Below, one piece after another: positions 12,836 to 26,100 of a stretch of DNA of 64,000 bases (its first letter is position 1; each line of letters starts with the position of its first letter). The stretch lies in contig CM039183.1 in the NCBI GenBank assembly GCA_008360975.2, positions 48,755,850 through 48,819,849 on the forward strand. Reading direction: 5' to 3'. Both the position numbers and the translations under genes were made by a program. Under the pieces are notes generated by a model, which was not told the DNA's origin, searched no databases, and saw only the letters and a program-made list of their open reading frames with translations. This stretch comes from Lichenostomus cassidix (taxonomy: Eukaryota > Chordata > Aves > Passeriformes > Meliphagidae).

Positions 12836-13075
12836 TCACAGAATTGTTAGGGTTGGAAGGAACCTCTGGAAATCATCCAGTCCAACATTCAGGCAAGGCA
12901 GGGTCACCTGGAGCAGGTGACACAGGAGTGTGTCCAGGTGGGTTTTGAATGTCTTCAGAAAGGGAGACTCCATGACCTCCTTGGGCAGCCTCTTGCAGTG
13001 CTCTGCCACCCACCCTCAATGCAAAGAAGTTCTTCCTCGTGGTAAGGTGAACTTCTTGTGTTTTTAGTTTATGGC
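12836..13075 (-). mobile_element. CR1 LINE 3' fragment
   Basis: Begins CACAGAATTGTTAGGGTTGG and continues with the CATCCAGTCCAAC, CTCCATGACCTCCTTGGGCAGCC and GAAGTTCTTCCTC segments. This is the reverse complement of a CR1 3' end and is clearly recognisable over about 240 nt. It lies just past the nearest candidate polyadenylation signal of IFNGR1. Confidence 0.9.
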
Positions 13076-13167
13076 AACTACTTCTTACTTCTTTGACACG
13101 GAATCAAATTCTTAAGATATACAGGAAGAGCTCATAGGCATATTCTTACTCAAAAGAAATAACAGCA

Positions 13168-13173
13168 TTTAAT
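13168..13173 (-). promoter_or_regulatory. IFNGR1: Candidate polyadenylation signal (ATTAAA) for IFNGR1
   Basis: First common poly(A) hexamer on the minus strand after the stop codon, about 440 nt downstream of it. A T-rich stretch follows (TGTTATTTCTTTT). Several AATAAA motifs lie further along, so this may not be the only or main site. Confidence 0.35.
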
Positions 13174-13613
13174 ATAAAAATACTCTTCAAGAGAAAAAGA
13201 TAAGCAAGAGGATACCTCCAATAATGGTAAAAACTCTCAAACATTTCTTGCACATGTATATCATAATCAAGTGAAGGATTTCTTAAGCATTATGTTAATT
13301 GAACGAATTTGGAAAAGGATTTGAAGCAGAAGTGAATAATGGTACAGCTGCTGTTTTATAGTCAATTGTATGTTTTCTGTAGAGTATTGTAAAAACCACA
13401 TCACTATTACAAGTAGGAAATAATGAGTTATATATAAAAGCATTTCTAAAAGGGGTTATTATGAAACTTTCCCACACTTTTTATGCCATTTTCAGACACT
13501 AGCTTCAGTTGTGTACTGATCAGAACAAGTACAATTCATAGATGTTCACAATCTAACCCAGAATTTCCATAACCTTCAGTAATGCTGTTTTTTCTTAGCT
13601 GTGGTTAAACACT

Positions 13614-14123
13614 TTAGTTACCTTGGTTACTCAGAGTTGGCCTGTAAGCATTCACAGGCTGTTCTTCACCAACATCTAGCATCAACATATCTAATGGAAC
13701 ATGAGGCTTGTCATAGCCAGAAACGAAGCAGCTGCTTGGAGTGACTTTTTGCTGTGTTTCTGTGGTAGGAATCTCTACCCCTGAAGACTTACTGCATATA
13801 TCCATTTGGTTACTGTCAGAAATGAAGTAATTCTCTTTCACTTCACAGTTTTGTTCATCAGCATTGTAAGATACCTCCTCTGTGCTTTCCTGCACAGGCA
13901 CCTCTTCTACTTTGGCTGGTGCTTCTGGGGAAGGGACAGGAGATTCTCCATAGGAATTCTCAGGAATAACAGTTTCTTCTTCTGGCTCTATCTCCAGCAA
14001 GGTTACTTCACCATTCACTGGCAGTGCTGAGGGGCTTGATGGGAAGCTTATTACAGATATATACTTCCCCTCCGACACTGGTCCCAGTAAGGCATTTCCA
14101 CTCAGGTTTCTCATCACATTGGC
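13614..14123 (-). CDS. IFNGR1: IFNGR1 exon 7 (cytoplasmic tail and stop)
   Basis: 510 nt including the TAA at 13616-13614. The acceptor is CATTTAAG|GCC in phase 0. It codes GKYISVISFPSS (human SKYVSLITS), a long acidic low-similarity middle, the STAT1-type block SGYDKPHVPLDMLMLD, and AYRPT. The tail is about 40 residues shorter than in human. Confidence 0.96.
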   Translation of the reverse strand, partial: ANVMRNLSGNALLGPVSEGKYISVISFPSSPSALPVNGEVTLLEIEPEEETVIPENSYGESPVPSPEAPAKVEEVPVQESTEEVSYNADEQNCEVKENYFISDSNQMDICSKSSGVEIPTTETQQKVTPSSCFVSGYDKPHVPLDMLMLDVGEEQPVNAYRPTLSNQGN

Positions 14124-17100
14124 CTTAAATGAAAAAAAAAATCACTTTTTGAGTTTAATGGTTTAAAATATATGTAAGTTGATATGAACAAATTTAACAT
14201 CATTAGAACCAATTCCAAAAGAAAACTGCAAAAAAGCAAAAGAAGAAAGAGATGTAATACTCTTCAGCCAGGGAAACCTTTCATACTCTATAGCTAATGA
14301 GTGTAACTTACAGTGGCTGTGATAATTTCTGGCACCTGACTTAGCCAGGAGGGAAGTGAATAATATTTCCAGTAGCCCTATGTATGCTGAATTCTCCCAA
14401 CTTATTTCACACAGTCACTAAGCAGTCCCTCAATGCTGCAACAAACTTTGATGTTTCACTTTAAAATTCCTCCGCTCACTGATCACATGAACTCCTTCAA
14501 TGGCCAGGCTCCAGCTTGTCCTGAACAATTATGGTATGCCTCCAGCCTGTTTAGATTCTTTAGCCTTTTTTTTTGTCATGTCTTTTCAAGAATACATACA
14601 CATGGAAAATAGAGCAGGGTAAATTTTCAGCTATTTGATGGTGTTCCCTAAAGATAACAAAACGCCTAGGAGAAAGGAATTAATTAATAGTGTTTTATTA
14701 ATAGTGTTTAATTAACAGTCTTTTCCAAATGTTTTAACTCACTAGGTATCTGTATCACATACTATCAAGTATTATAGATATGTGAATTTCTTAATAAAAT
14801 ACACAATCACTGTTTTTGCAGATACTTCGTAAAAAAAAATCTGCCTGAAAATTCAGATGGAGGCAAATTAGGAAGAAAGGGATGTATACAAGAGGAGGAA
14901 AGAAGAAGAAAAATAACAAATGGGCACAAAGAACCTCCCAGTCTGTCTTAGTGTAAGAACTGAGAGGGCCATCAACACCAGATGATCCAATCTGACTGTG
15001 CTTTTCAAGAGTCTTCCCTGATCAAAATGTTCTGAGACTGCAGCTTTACATTCATTCCTTCACTGAGTGCTGACTTCATTAGAAATTGCCTTCATCCCTC
15101 ACTGCAATCCCATTATCTTTCCCCTCAGTAGCCCTGATACCTGTTGATGCTACTCTGGGGTTAAGGCTGGATCAATAAAAGCATTGCAACTTAGAAAAAC
15201 CAACTAGCCAAACAACACACACCACTACAAGCCAAGCAAACACTCCCTGAAGAGCAGTTATTGGTCATCTAAGTGAGTTGTACAAACAGCTGTGTGAACA
15301 CCACTAAGGTGAGGCAATCCCCTGAGGGATCAAGGGCTGCAACTGAAAAAACAGCTAAAAGTGAATTCAGGTGGCTCGTGACACAGTACAATCTAGATGC
15401 CATTCAGCCATCAATATCTCTGAATCTTCATTTTCTGTTATGTGGAAACAGTCAGAATACTACATAAAGAATATTCAGAGTAATTTCCACAAGAATTCAT
15501 GGAAATCTCTCCTTCATAAAAAGCAGATGCTTAAAAGTTAGTTGCAAGGAAGAGATTACAACCAATAATGGGTAGATACTGAAAATGTTAAGAACAGCTG
15601 ATAGGATTAATGTACTTTTTGATAATCTCTTTAGAGAGGTATTATTGGATATATATCTAAAATACCAGATACTTATGCTCTGCAACACTGATCTTGAAGG
15701 GACCTCCATCTGTACTTTTTCAGGATGGGGGTTAGCAAAAATATGACTCCAATAATCACAAGGCAAGTGACAAGACAAGGTAATTCTCTGTGTATGCTGG
15801 AATACTTGAGGAATGTGAATTAAAACAAAATATTACAGAAACTATAGTCAGAAGCTGCATTTTCAGCTTTCCATCTCTCCCCATACCAGTACATGCTAAA
15901 CTGAAGTTAAAAACAAAACCCAATGAGTTCTTGTTTCTGTCCTTCTAGGATTTTCACACAGCTTTAAAAATCAGTCCTAAAATGTGTTAAAGGGATAGCC
16001 TCATATTCTACACAGGTCCTGCATTTCACAAGGACAGCTGGTAATACTTAGAGACTTTGAGGATAAAATACATATTATCTGTACAACTACATCTAAGACT
16101 TCTCAAAAAAGGAAACCCATTTTTTTCTTGGCAAGTTCTTGACCAAGGCAAGATGGTGCAAAGACACTCCTATTCCCATTCATGAAAGAAGGAAGCAACC
16201 ACAAGAAAAAACTCCTGTGCGTTTCCCGGCACTGAAAGTTTTTTAAGAGTCACTGAGTTATGATAAGACAATTTAGCAACCTGTGCATTTGTTTCTCGTT
16301 TCAAAGATAAGATTTACAGCTTATTACACTAACTGGAATACCATTCAAAAGATCTTAAGTAGCAAGGGTAATTAAGATTCAGTTGCTATTTGAAGAAGAG
16401 TCTTTACTACAGGTAAGTTAATATTTTTCTTTTATGCACATTATCTAATATTAGCAAACTGACAGCCAGTGAGCTTAAGACAGATATCAGCAGTATTTCC
16501 TGGCATGTGCAGGTACTCATGTAACTTCCTGTCTCCAATGACAGCACCTGAGCTTTCAGGTCTTTCACTGTCTCAAGAGACTAGGGAGATACACTGCTGA
16601 AAGTCAGGCTCACGGACACAGATAAAAAATACATCCCAAGGAAACCATAACAGTTAAGGTAATTAAACAGATGCTTTCTTAACTTCCTTTTCTAATGATG
16701 TGTCCACCTATGAATTCCAAGTAATTTTCAGGTGCACATTTCATGGAGGAGAGTTTGAGAACTCAATTTCAAATCTTTTTAGGATGATGGCAAAAATCTG
16801 TGAGGTCTTTGCATGGTTCCACAAAACATTAATTCTATGTAAATTTATGAACAGAAGACTATGTTACTGCCCCCCAAAGATGCTCACAGGGAAAAAAATT
16901 TCACAAAAGTAATGAAGCAGCTTCCCTCTTGTAAGATGACAATTATTTATGGCAAGTATCAGTCAATATTTACAGGAACAATTAGTTTCTCCACATCAAA
17001 AATATATGTTCTATAACGAAAAAAAAAAACCCAGAGCTGCAAAGGAAATTCTCAAGTGTTTTGTGAATACCCTTAAGTGCTCTGCAAATACAAACAGAGA

Positions 17101-20100
17101 ACATAGCCTTGTCATTCCTGTCAGAACCAGAGAAAGTATCAGCAGATAGCAGAAAAGTTGGCTTAAGTAAGACTCAACTTTTACTTTTAGCTCATTCTCT
17201 TATAGAGTGGATGTTTTCTACCCACAAAAATATTTGCCATGACTTAAAGACAAAAAGTGCTGAAGAAAAACAGTGAAGTTAAAGCAGAGAGAGAAAGAGA
17301 TACCCACAGCCCATCACTAAGTTAGGGCCAGGTTCCTTTAAAAGTGGGTAAGCCCTTATCACAAATCTTAGAACAAAGATCTAGTACAGCAATAACCACA
17401 GGACAAATTGCAATGACTGAAGATGATGGGTGCAAAGAGACAGCCTCTTGTAATACTTTTTGTGAGATAAATAAAAAAAAAGTTTTAACTACAGCTGAAC
17501 TGCTGAAACATCAGATTCTTCTGATCCAGGCAGAATAACAAAGTCTCGTAAAGAAATCTGTCCCATTTCACAAAAGCATATTCCTGGTAGGATCCTACCA
17601 TTTATAATGACGTTTAGAACATTTAAACAAACATGTTTTCCGGTGAACCAAATCATTCATTGCCTATACTGAATGACAACTGTATTGTAGAAATAGGATC
17701 AAGACACAAATGACATGTAATTCTTGGGAGTCACAAACAGCATAGGAAACACAGTGTAAAAACTCTTGAACTCTAACTGGCAAGGATTTTTTTTCTTTTC
17801 TCCGAGTATGTGAGACTTGCAAAGGTAGCTGCTTGATGGTTACTCTTTCTTATTTTTCCTTCTGTTGGAAAATTCCAAGTTGTTGGAAGTCACTCAAATG
17901 ATGTTTTAGCATAAACGTAAAGCCGCCAGGAAGCAGAATATTGGAAAAGAGTGATTCTTAGGTAGGAAATCTTGCTCAGCCTTTTAACAGATGGGAAAAC
18001 TCCCTAGAAGTTTTTATTTTCAGACAAGCTCAGGTAGGGGACCATGATCATACCCTGTACAGAAAGAAATGCCTAGTACATATTCAAGGTCAGTGACAGG
18101 CTCCAAGTGCCATTAAGTCTATAGAGATAATGTCATATAATGAAACTTATTTTTCATATTAATTAAATTGTTTATTCACTACTTTAAATGTTAACCATAA
18201 TTATTCATAAGTTATTAACTGCTCATTTTACATTCTCGTAGTAGTCATATCACCTGTATTGAAACTAACTCCATGAGCTCTGCAACTTATATTTGTCACT
18301 AGAGACTGAAATGGACAGAAACAAAGAATATCCTGATCTCGAAGAGACCCACGGGAATCAGGGTCTATCTCCTGACTCCACTCAGGGCAACCTAGAAGTC
18401 AAGCCATACATCTCAGAGCATGGGCCAAATGCTTCTTGAACAGGATTCGGGCAGTGACCACTTCCTAGGGGAGCTTGTCTCAGTGTCTGACCACCTAGTT
18501 AACAGTATTTATAAATAGTTATTGGCTTAATTCAGCTCCTTAGCAACAAAATGTGATGTAGAATGTAAACCAGACTGTGGTTCACAAAGTATACAGTACA
18601 GTAAAATGAGAATGTGGGCACACAAATGAATTTCTATATGACGAGCTCAAGCATGAAGCTGCAATACATCAAGAGGCTCACAGGTGTTAAGGAGCACACA
18701 TTCTATTTGTGATATTCTTTTTCCTGATCCTTTAGATGGGATATCACTGCACTACTGGAAAGCCAAAATAACTGTAGATCCATTGACCACAGGACAGTAA
18801 TTCTGCATGACCCATCTTCTGCTACAATGAATGGTCTTCACGAAAATTACTGTTGTGTGTACACAGGACACAATGTTACATATTCAGATAATTACACACA
18901 GGCATGAAGATGACAAAAAAATCTCCAGTGTCTCTACAAGGTGTGTGTTTTGATATTAGGGCCTAGCTGCAGATGTCATCAGGGAGGTTTCTCTCATCTG
19001 ATTTTTTAAAGCCTACAGTGTGAACAGCTACCTCCAAACTAATCCCCTGGCTCCATCACAGTCCATGGAAAGAAACAGGAACTTTAGAGAGCATTTTGTC
19101 TGACCAGAAGTATATATAATTTCAGAACAAGATGAATCACCTTGTGCTGCACAAGTTGATGGACTAGATCACTGCTTTACTACAAAGGGACCATCTCTGG
19201 CTTGGGTATCTCCATTTAGTCAGAGCAATCTCACCTCCTAATATTTTATTCCAAAGAATGCAGACTCCAGAGGTGTCAAAGGCACTGACTATGGAGAGGT
19301 CATTTTAAAGGGTTTTGAAACTCAAGAACATGAAATCGAAGATCATTGTCTACTCTCTCTATAAATGAGACTTCCTCCATCCACTGAGAAGGCAAACTCT
19401 TGCTATGATTACTCTTTACTTCTGCTTCACGCGGCAGTTCTTTCAAGTTGTGGTTGTTCATTTGTTGTGACTAACATGACACCAGGAGAACATTACAACA
19501 GTTGTTAGATACTCCACTCTTGCCTGACATGAAATCAAGGAATGCTGCTGCTCTTTAAGGAACATCCACTCTGTTTCCCAGGGATAGCTACAGGAGTTTT
19601 CAAGATAGAGCAGTGGCTGACCTCTCTTCCCTGTATCTCCTCAGAGTGAGAACAGATTTCCACGAGTCCTTCCTCCCTTTTCCTACGGCACTATTAGTCC
19701 CTCCCCTTACGCTGCACATCACTAAGAACATTGTAGCACTTAGCCAAATTCCAATACCACCATTTAGTGAAGGAATCTCACAGCTCCTGTGACAGGACAA
19801 AAGGAAATGGGCACAAACTGAAACACACGGAATATTTTCTGAATGTAAGAAAAGCTGTGAGGATGGTTAAACAATGGAACAGGTTGCCTGGAGCAGTTGT
19901 GGAGTCTCCTTCCTTGCAGGTATTCAAAGGCCATCTGGATACGCTCATGGGTAACCTGTTCTTGAGCTTGAGCAAAAGGGTCAGACTAGACGACCTCAAA
20001 AAGTCTCTTCTCATGTCAGCGATTCTGTGGTTTTGTGTCTCTGCTACTAAAACGTGCACAAATCTGCCTAGATACACACACATTGAGTTTTTAAGAACCA

Positions 20101-23100
20101 ATCTCAAACTAGACCAGCTACTGCTACTTCAGTTAAAGAGAGACTGAAGTCTAGCCTAAAAAAAAAAAAGAGGCATCTGGTTGCAAAGGCTATCAAGAAT
20201 ATTAGACTGGCATAAATTCTAAGTATCTATGAGACCATGGTAAAAAACCAAACCAAATAAACAAACAAAAACCCCCAAAACAAAAACCCCACAAAAAAAC
20301 AAAAAACCACACACCAAAAAACCCCCACGCAACCAAAACACAACAACAACAACAAAACCAGGAGATTGGCATAAATATACAGTAGTTATAGAACTTACCA
20401 AAGATTTAGGCAGCTTTATGTTCTTTTTCCTTAGTTTCTTGCAGCCACAATATATTGTTGGTATTACAGTCAAGCTCCCAATAACACACAGAATGATGAT
20501 ATAGTGTGTACCTAAGAAGTTAAAGCAAAATCTATTGGGAATTTTGGAAAAACAAGCCACTGCTGTATCATTTAGAAAAACATCAGAAATTCTAATAGCT
20601 CAGAATGCTTAGCTGTAATGTGTGAATTTGTCAATCTACTACCTTTTTTCACACAAGAAAACTCATAAAACTTTTATGGAGTAAATAAAAACTAAAATGA
20701 CAGAAACTTTTCAATTTATATAAACATGATCACATTTTTATAGAAATGAAAGAATTTTGCAACTAAATTTTTGCTCCTTAGGGATGACAGACAGGGATGA
20801 TGAGATTTGTACATTTTCCATGTGATAGCATATTAACTGACATAACTATGCAAGGAAAAGTAAAATGTGAAATCTTCCAAAACACAGAACTGTTAATATT
20901 TACTAGCAGAACTACACAAGTCTGACTCTCCTTAATGAGAGAGAGTCATTAATGCTCTCCCCCCTCACTCATACTGCTGCTCCTACGCATTCAAGAAAAA
21001 CACAACTGCTTCTATCAATTTTATCTCATTGCAGAAATTGCAGGCCATAATGAAATACAACTACAATGTCTGTAAGAGGTTCAGAGATATAAATTTGGGT
21101 CACTATCTGCCTTTTGTTCTCTTTAATTACGAAAAGGACATCAGTACCTCAATTTAATGACCGTAAGTTCATAGTTGCTTCAAATCAAAAGACTACATAC
21201 ATTTTCCTCAGTGATGAGGCTGAGCAAAAGGCCAGCTGCTAGAAGAGACAATGCCTGTGAAAATCACATAGCTCAGTGAATGATCCATTTGTGATTTTTT
21301 AATTACACCAGTGATCAGGTGCAATGGAAATGGGTTTTGTAATACCAACAACACAGGGAAAACACCCCAAAAAGAAGTCAGGGTCACTTGGAAATAATAC
21401 ATGGTCTATAAAGGTCAGAACTGTCAAAGTGCATTTGGAAAAGAATGACTAAACTTTCACTATTTTTTCTATTCTCCCACAGGCATCCCATGGCTGTATC
21501 AGAGCTCAAATACTTGCTAGATCAGATCTGTGTTCAGATTCAGTATGTTCGTACTTAGAACCTGCACTGGAATCCTCTTACTCGATGTCTGCTTGAGAGG
21601 AACAGAAGTGCAGCTTTCCTCTGATGGAGTGCCAAACATCAGCTCCTCAAAAACTCCTTTTGCTGAAACACAGTAACTGGAAACTTCATCAGGAACAGGG
21701 ATTTTGAGACTACACTTATGCATTGTACAATTTTCTTCGTAGAGCTCTTCAGTCTGAAAAAAAAAAGAAAGATGTGTTGTATCATTTGAATCACTAAAAC
21801 AATGTTACAGTGCCTTCCACCACTTCCAAAAATGTTAAAACACTATTCGATGTGTTTTCCTACATCACCCATATGCCTTGCAAAAGCTGTGTGAACATTA
21901 GCTTACTGGCTACCTTAGGATACTGTATTTGATCAGACCACGGTATTTCCCAGCTAAAATTTGTGGTTCATAGTATAGATTCACATTCCTAATTAATTTA
22001 TAAAACTTGTACCTAGATGCATATGAAAAGCTAACTGTAAGTAAACACACCTACTGTAATATTCCTCAAGTTTACCCTCCATGATTGCTAAATTAACAGA
22101 TATAAGTATCTTGAAAGGTCATTTTCTTAAATGAAAGGTCTCTTTAGACAAGTGAGAGGGGCACAAATAAAGTTACCGATGTTTTAGCATGTACACAGAA
22201 ACAGCAGCATGTGGTCAAGTAACTCCTATCTTGTGTACAGCTAATGCAATAAATTGATTTTTGTTGTAAACATTCATTTGGACAACTAAAATCCAGACCT
22301 TTCATTCACATATGTCATTGTAATGCACTTAACATTTTAGGTGTTCAACTATTTCCTTGGTATCTGTTAGCTCCATGTGTCATAGGACTAAATCCGTAGT
22401 ACAGGCATTTAAAGTAAAAAAGTGTTTTTAATTTTCAATTTTATTTTTGGAACTTACCTTATTTTCACTATCCTGAACAGTCACCAAGTACTCAAGCTTT
22501 GAATAAATGTCTTCAATACAAGAAAGAGAGAATACAGGATGGTAAATATCAACCATGATTTTATCACCATGTCTTGAGAGATTCAGTTTCGGCGGTCCGA
22601 TTTTTCCTGCAACACATTGCACCTTTGCTATTAGGCCAAAGCTTTTAACACAAAATATGGTATTTATAGTTAGCTTTCCAAAATTCATCAGAGATTTAAA
22701 AAGAATTATGTATTTATTTCCATGCTGTTCATATTGCATAGCTGCGGTCAGACCTCTCTGTTGCTTGGAAGTAATGAAGGCACTTGGATATATTAATCAA
22801 TCAGTTTCTAAAATGGAAACAGATTGTCCATGAAGAATTTCACTGTTAGGCAATTCAACTTTCCTACACACATAAGGCCATAAAAATTCAGCTGTCAACA
22901 GAAAAAATTAACAGCAATTCAACACATATACACGAACGAGAACCAAACACAAGATCCTGCTGACTAGATCCCACCAAAAATCAGCTCAGTCAAAAACAAT
23001 ACTGTACTGAAACAAAAGATATATGAAAAGCTAAGCAAATCTCACTGGGAGCAACATTTGGAAACTTTGGATTTCCCATGGCAACAGCCTATGTGAATTT

Positions 23101-26100
23101 TTTGTGTCTAATGGTCTGAACAAACTATTAATGTTAAAGACTGATTTTTCTGAGACAGCCCAAAGGATTTACATTAAGAACTAGCAACTTAGTTATCCAG
23201 TTACAACTTCTAGATAGTACCTAGATACCTGAAGTTATCAGTACATGGCATTCTAGCATCAAGCAAAGTATCATTACTTCAATGATGCCTAAAGGTCCAC
23301 GTCATCCGCTGACACTTTCCTACCCTAAATTGGTGTCTGGGGCACCAAGCAAGAATATGGGAAGGATTCAGAGTGCACCATCGGCATCACCTTCTTGCCT
23401 TTGGGTATGTTGAAACAAATATTCAGATTCCACAGAGTCTGGGCTAAAAAATACTATGAAGTTCCTACTAAGCAATCATCACACTTCATTTCATCCTGGA
23501 CTCCCAGCTTTAAGATATTCCCAAAAGCAATTAACACGAGCAAAAAGTGTAATTACTAACTTTCTAAATTTTTGGAAAAAATTACAATGTTTAGATAAAA
23601 CTTACCATGCCTTTGCAAAACAAACTCATTTGCCTCGATATATTCAGACTGTTGTGACCCAACAACAGCTTTAACTCGAAACCAATAAGATGAGTAAGGT
23701 TCACATATTTCCTCTGAGACATCACAAAAATTAGCTGAAATATTAATGCAGGTTGAGACGTTCTTATAACGACCTAAACTGTAAAACAGATGAAGTAATA
23801 GTTAATACAATTTCAACTGCACAATTCCATACAATACACTGCCTGTAACAAAAAACTGAGGGTAGCCAGGACTCATGAGGGCACATATTGCCCAGGGAGG
23901 TTGTGGAATCTCCTTCCCTAGGGATATTGAAAAGCCAATCGGACATAGTCTTGGATGATCTGCACAAGCAAGGGGCTTGGACCAGATGACCTCCAGAGAT
24001 CCCAGCCAACCTCAACCATCCTGCTACTTTACAAATTCTGCCTTAATTTACACTTGGGCAAGCTTTACCCTACATGACTTCACCACACAGAAACAAAATA
24101 ATTTACCATGGACTGACTGCTTTCATATGCTTCTAGAGAATATCAGGTATAGGAAATAATAAAATAATAAGAACTTACCTGTAAGGCATGACTTCCACAA
24201 TAAAATGAGGAGTTTCCGACACAGATGGGTACTGCCAATGCAAAACTGTTTTGAAATTTTCAGATGTTACTACAATCTCCATTGGTGAAGGCACTAGAAG
24301 AAAGAGAACAATTGCACTTTGATAAACAGACCTTTGCAAACACAAGAACAGACACATGTACTTCTAAATTATTTGGAAAAGGCAACGTGCTAGACATAAA
24401 AATCACAAATACTTCCCCCAAATGAGCTAGTTTCTCACCAGTACAAATACCTATGAGCCTGATAAACTGATTTATTACTCATCTCCCCTGCAGAGACAGC
24501 TTTTGTCCTCTTTGCAACAACATCAGATAACCCATGAGCATTGAAAACAAGTCCATCAGATAGCCCATATCAGGTTTATAAGGAGTGATGATTATACTCC
24601 TGTGTTGGTCTCTTACAGATATACCAGCAAGACAGATAATAAGACTTTACTCAAGTTAGAGGATATTAGCTCACTCCCTGTAGAATTCTCTTGCTGTTCA
24701 GAAACTGAATTGGAGTGGGTGGCGTACAAGATGGTACCAGAGCTGGAGCACCAAGACCAAAATTCAACAGGCCTGCTAGGGAAAGCCTGGACGCCACACA
24801 AATTTCTAACAATGATACTTCTACTGCTCCAACAGTATTTTCAGTAAACTGTGATGACCAAAATAAACTACAAACATTTTTAAGGAATTTGAAAACTGAA
24901 ACTATAATGTAGTTCCATATGCAGGAACAAATTTGAAGTAAACTTAGCAAACAACATCAGAGGGAATGTAGTAAAGCAAGGCAAAAATAAGCAACACTGA
25001 CAGTTTTCCATGTGCAGCAAGTATCTGTTTTAAGCACCAACTACAACAGGGATATCCAGGAAGCAGTTGTAGGAGAAGGAAAATTACAGGATCCTCTAAC
25101 TGTCACATGACACTCAGGAAAAGAAAATAAATTAAGGTCACTTAACCAATTTTAACTGTTACTACTCAGATTCGCAATGTCTGGTTTGGCACCCTTAGTA
25201 TTCTCAATGTAGCTTTTACAAAATGTTGAGGAAACTCATATTTGACCTACTCTACACTGCTGCTGGTTCACAAAGCAAGTGCTGCAACTTCACTCTGTGA
25301 TATATTGAGGGAAAGTAAACAATTTTCACATCCTGAGAACAAGACCACAAATATAACACATTACTGAAAGTAATACAGAGAGGCTGAGATATGCTACTGA
25401 CCACAAAGGTTCGATACATGTAACATACATCACTCTGCAAATGTTTCTGTGGTTTATGTTTCAATAAGTACAAAAGTGGTATTTCAGCTATTGGAAAAAA
25501 AGAAACATAATCATCAAATTCACAACCACAAGAAGCAAAAAGGTGACAAGTTGACAGAAGAGGCGTCAAGTGCACAGATGAGCCAAAGCACAAAAACATT
25601 ACTTCAAATACGCAGTTTTAAGCCACAGTGTAGGTAGCCTTATGAAATTTTAACCTTTGTGTATTGTTATAAAAAAGCAACTACCTAACAAAAGGAGTTG
25701 ACCCCAGAGCACTGAATGAGGTAGCAAATGTTACAGTAGGACCCCTCCATCATCTGCCTAAGGTTTGGGGAGGTCTCTGCTGACTGGAAGCCAGTCACTA
25801 TTCCAATTTACAAGAAAGGCATGAGGAAAGACCCAGGAAACCAGACCTGTTAGCCTAACCTCAGCACCTGGAAAAATTATGGAGATGATCATACTGGGTG
25901 CTCTTAAAAGACAGTTAAAGAATGATACAATCACCACGAACAGTCAACAGGGGTTCACAAAGGGAAAATCCTGTTTAACTGATTTATTACTTGTCTAGTG
26001 GATGAAGGGAAGGCAGTGAATGTACTGTTTCTGGATTTTTACAAGGCTTTTGATCCTGTCCTTCACTGTGTTCTTCTGAACAAGTTTTGCAGCCATGGGA

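Larger units (their letters stand above)
14124..20398 (-). other. IFNGR1: IFNGR1 intron 6
   Basis: A 6.3-kb AT-rich intron. It contains CR1 fragments at 18318-18498 and 19790-20040 and an A/C-rich tract at 20241-20360. No extra exon was recognised. Confidence 0.8.

Noticed and set aside
19767..20147. Open frame of 126 codons on the plus strand within IFNGR1 intron 6
   Set aside because: It covers a CR1 3' end; the peptide (such as MVKQWNRLPGAVVESPSL) is the usual chance translation of that repeat.
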